Shown piece by piece: positions 5,900 through 6,579 of a DNA stretch of 6,579 nucleotides; within the stretch, counting starts at the first letter, position 1, and every line of letters begins with the position of its first letter. Source of the DNA: an uncultured Collinsella sp. GTDB taxonomy: Bacteria > Actinomycetota > Coriobacteriia > Coriobacteriales > Coriobacteriaceae. The notes below the pieces were generated by a model. The model worked only from the letters and a program-made list of their open reading frames with translations. It was not told the origin of the DNA and did not search any database. A program made the translations under genes and the position numbers. Location: the NCBI GenBank assembly GCA_900550835.1, contig URTP01000114.1, positions 1 through 6,579 on the forward strand. The letters are read 5' to 3'.

Positions 5900-6579
5900 G
5901 TTGCCCTTGGACTTGGACATTTTGCCGCCGTTCAGCAGCAGCCAGCCATGGCCAAACACCTTGGTGGGCAGGGGCAGATCCAGAGCCATCAGCATGGCAG
6001 GCCAGATGATGGTGTGGAAACGCAGAATCTCCTTGCCGACCATGTGGATGTCAGCGGGCCAGTACTTATCAAAGTCGTGGTAGGTATCGTTATCATAGCC
6101 CAGTGCGGTGATGTAGTTGGAAAGTGCATCGATCCACACATAGATGGTGTGCTTGGGGTCAAACGGAACCTGGATGCCCCAGGAAACGCTGGTACGGGAT
6201 ACACAGGTATCCTGCAGGCCCTGCTTGATGAAGGCGATCATCTCGTTTTTGCGGGTAGCGGGCTGGATGAAATCCGGGTGCTCGTCATAATATTTCAGCA
6301 GGCGATCAGCGTATTTGCTGGTCTTGAAGAAGTAGGCTTCCTCCTCTGCCTCATAGACAGGGCCGCCGCAGTCGGGGCACTTGCCGTCTTTCAGCTGGGC
6401 TTCAGTCCAGAAGCTTTCGCACGGCTTGCAGTACATGCCCTTATAGGTGCTCTTGTAGATATCACCCTGGTCATGCAGCTTGGTAAAGATCTTCTGCACA
6501 CTCTTGACATGATAGTCATCGGTGGTACGGATAAAGCGGTCATAGCTGACGTCCATGGTCTTCCACAGGTCCTTGACGG
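4799..6579 (-). CDS. valS: Hybrid class I aminoacyl-tRNA synthetase: MetRS N-terminal part joined to ValRS C-terminal part, 5'-partial
   Basis: One uninterrupted frame runs from the right edge to TAG 4799-4801 (592 visible residues; the ATG at 6556 is internal, preceded by V-K-D-L-W-K-T). Numbering from that Met, residues 1-211 are methionyl-tRNA synthetase: D-R-F-I-R-T-T, a zinc knuckle with C43/C46 and C60/C63, V-S-W-G-I, Y-V-W-I-D-A-L-S-N-Y and H-M-V-G-K-E-I-L-R-F-H. K-M-S-K-S-K-G-N (212-219) is shared by both families. From G220 it is valyl-tRNA synthetase: V-D-P-M-D-L-I, the D-V-K-F-D segment, K-I-W-N-A-S-R-F (277-284), the helical anticodon-binding domain (to about 440) and the C-terminal coiled-coil arm (about 516-580). 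The ValRS editing domain is absent. The valS symbol reflects the half adjacent to folC. This is most likely a chimeric assembly rather than a working enzyme; it is treated under findings. Confidence 0.85.
   Translation of the reverse strand, partial: VKDLWKTMDVSYDRFIRTTDDYHVKSVQKIFTKLHDQGDIYKSTYKGMYCKPCESFWTEAQLKDGKCPDCGGPVYEAEEEAYFFKTSKYADRLLKYYDEHPDFIQPATRKNEMIAFIKQGLQDTCVSRTSVSWGIQVPFDPKHTIYVWIDALSNYITALGYDNDTYHDFDKYWPADIHMVGKEILRFHTIIWPAMLMALDLPLPTKVFGHGWLLLNGGKMSKSKGNGVDPMDLIGMYGADAMRYNLLTLCTNNQDVKFDANIDKKTKKLIDSPRTDQAKSFVTKIWNASRFLLMNMEGYTPGEPVVETPADAWMFSRLAKAVKMVTEGIENYTFGDMARGVQQFFWNEVCDWYVEVTKARLKGEGRLQAQRNLIFVLDTSIRLMHPLMPFVTEEIWDNMPASVLDLDAEGNVDRAEALMIAKWPEPADYAKYVDEDAERAFELCRTVVSAARATRSRYRLSPKAELDVVVRAGAEDIEKLESLRSTIEPLANTASLVMGTDVEKPAASIAVVDSGVEVFVVLEGKVDLSAEKARLEKEIAAAQKELAGCEKTLANEGFVAKAAPAVVQKKRDRAAELKEILAALTSQVADFS
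5900..6579 (-). other. metG: MetRS-derived segment of the hybrid frame, 5' end outside the window
   Basis: About 226 residues of a methionyl-tRNA synthetase core. They cover the connective zinc-binding insert with two CxxC pairs, the methionine-pocket segment Y-V-W-I-D-A-L, the W-P-A-D-I-H-M-V-G-K-E-I strand and the L-L-N-G-G-K-M-S-K-S loop. The HIGH signature and roughly 100 N-terminal residues should lie beyond the right edge; the MetRS anticodon domain is replaced by ValRS sequence. Five hand-counted 60-base lines give 150 of 300 bases G or C, clearly below the rest of the window. The protein style resembles Firmicutes (Oscillospiraceae/Faecalibacterium-like) MetRS, an impression not tested by search. 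Confidence 0.8.

Noticed and set aside
6554..6556. ATG at 6556 as the start of the synthetase gene
   Set aside because: The frame is open upstream to the window edge and encodes conserved MetRS residues (V-K-D-L-W-K-T); the true start and the HIGH motif must lie beyond the edge.
4799..6579. A deliberate new bifunctional Met/Val synthetase system
   Set aside because: The join falls exactly on the shared KMSKSKGN motif, composition changes there, and essential parts of both enzymes (MetRS anticodon domain, ValRS core and editing domain) are missing. Assembly chimera is more economical, so it is kept as a finding, not a claimed system.

Overview
The window looks like part of a GC-rich actinobacterial chromosome. 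It is most likely from a Collinsella-like member of the Coriobacteriia, judging by codon use, the coding content and intergenic palindromes of a style I associate with that group. The assignment rests on recognition and no search was run. All four native loci look like ordinary chromosomal genes.

Layout: (1) 1-1222 (+) is the 3' part of an FAD/NAD(P)-dependent oxidoreductase cut by the left edge. It is followed after 4 nt by a small cysteine-containing DUF1667 protein (1227-1619, +). In many gut bacteria this pair sits beside a GlpA-like glycerol-3-phosphate dehydrogenase, which would lie left of the window. (2) 1620-1744 is a short gap holding a degenerate 27-bp-period direct repeat that also folds back on an inverted copy. 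(3) 1745-2830 (+) is an M24 (Xaa-Pro/PepQ-like) metallopeptidase. (4) 2831-3180 is a 350-bp convergent intergenic region packed with palindromes: a 13-bp perfect stem, a ~160-bp imperfect palindromic element carrying a canonical intrinsic terminator, and a 25-bp-arm hairpin. (5) 3181-4524 (-) is folC, the bifunctional folylpolyglutamate/dihydrofolate synthase. (6) 4525-4798 is a 274-bp gap with a ~108-nt rod-like hairpin. (7) 4799-6579 (-) is a reading frame open to the right edge and made of two different tRNA synthetases.

The last frame is the most notable thing here. Its C-terminal ~366 residues are a valyl-tRNA synthetase C-terminus (anticodon-binding domain plus coiled-coil arm), in the valS-folC arrangement known from Bacillus subtilis. 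Its N-terminal 226 visible residues are a methionyl-tRNA synthetase core with zinc knuckle. The two are joined exactly at the shared KMSKSKGN signature, and base composition drops across the join (hand-sampled ~62% GC to ~50% GC). The simplest reading is a chimeric metagenomic assembly, with a Firmicutes-like metG fragment joined to Collinsella valS at a conserved motif close to a contig end. A real recombinant gene cannot be excluded from sequence alone.

I see no CRISPR array, tRNA/rRNA, insertion sequence, defence or phage genes, and no convincing undescribed multi-gene system.
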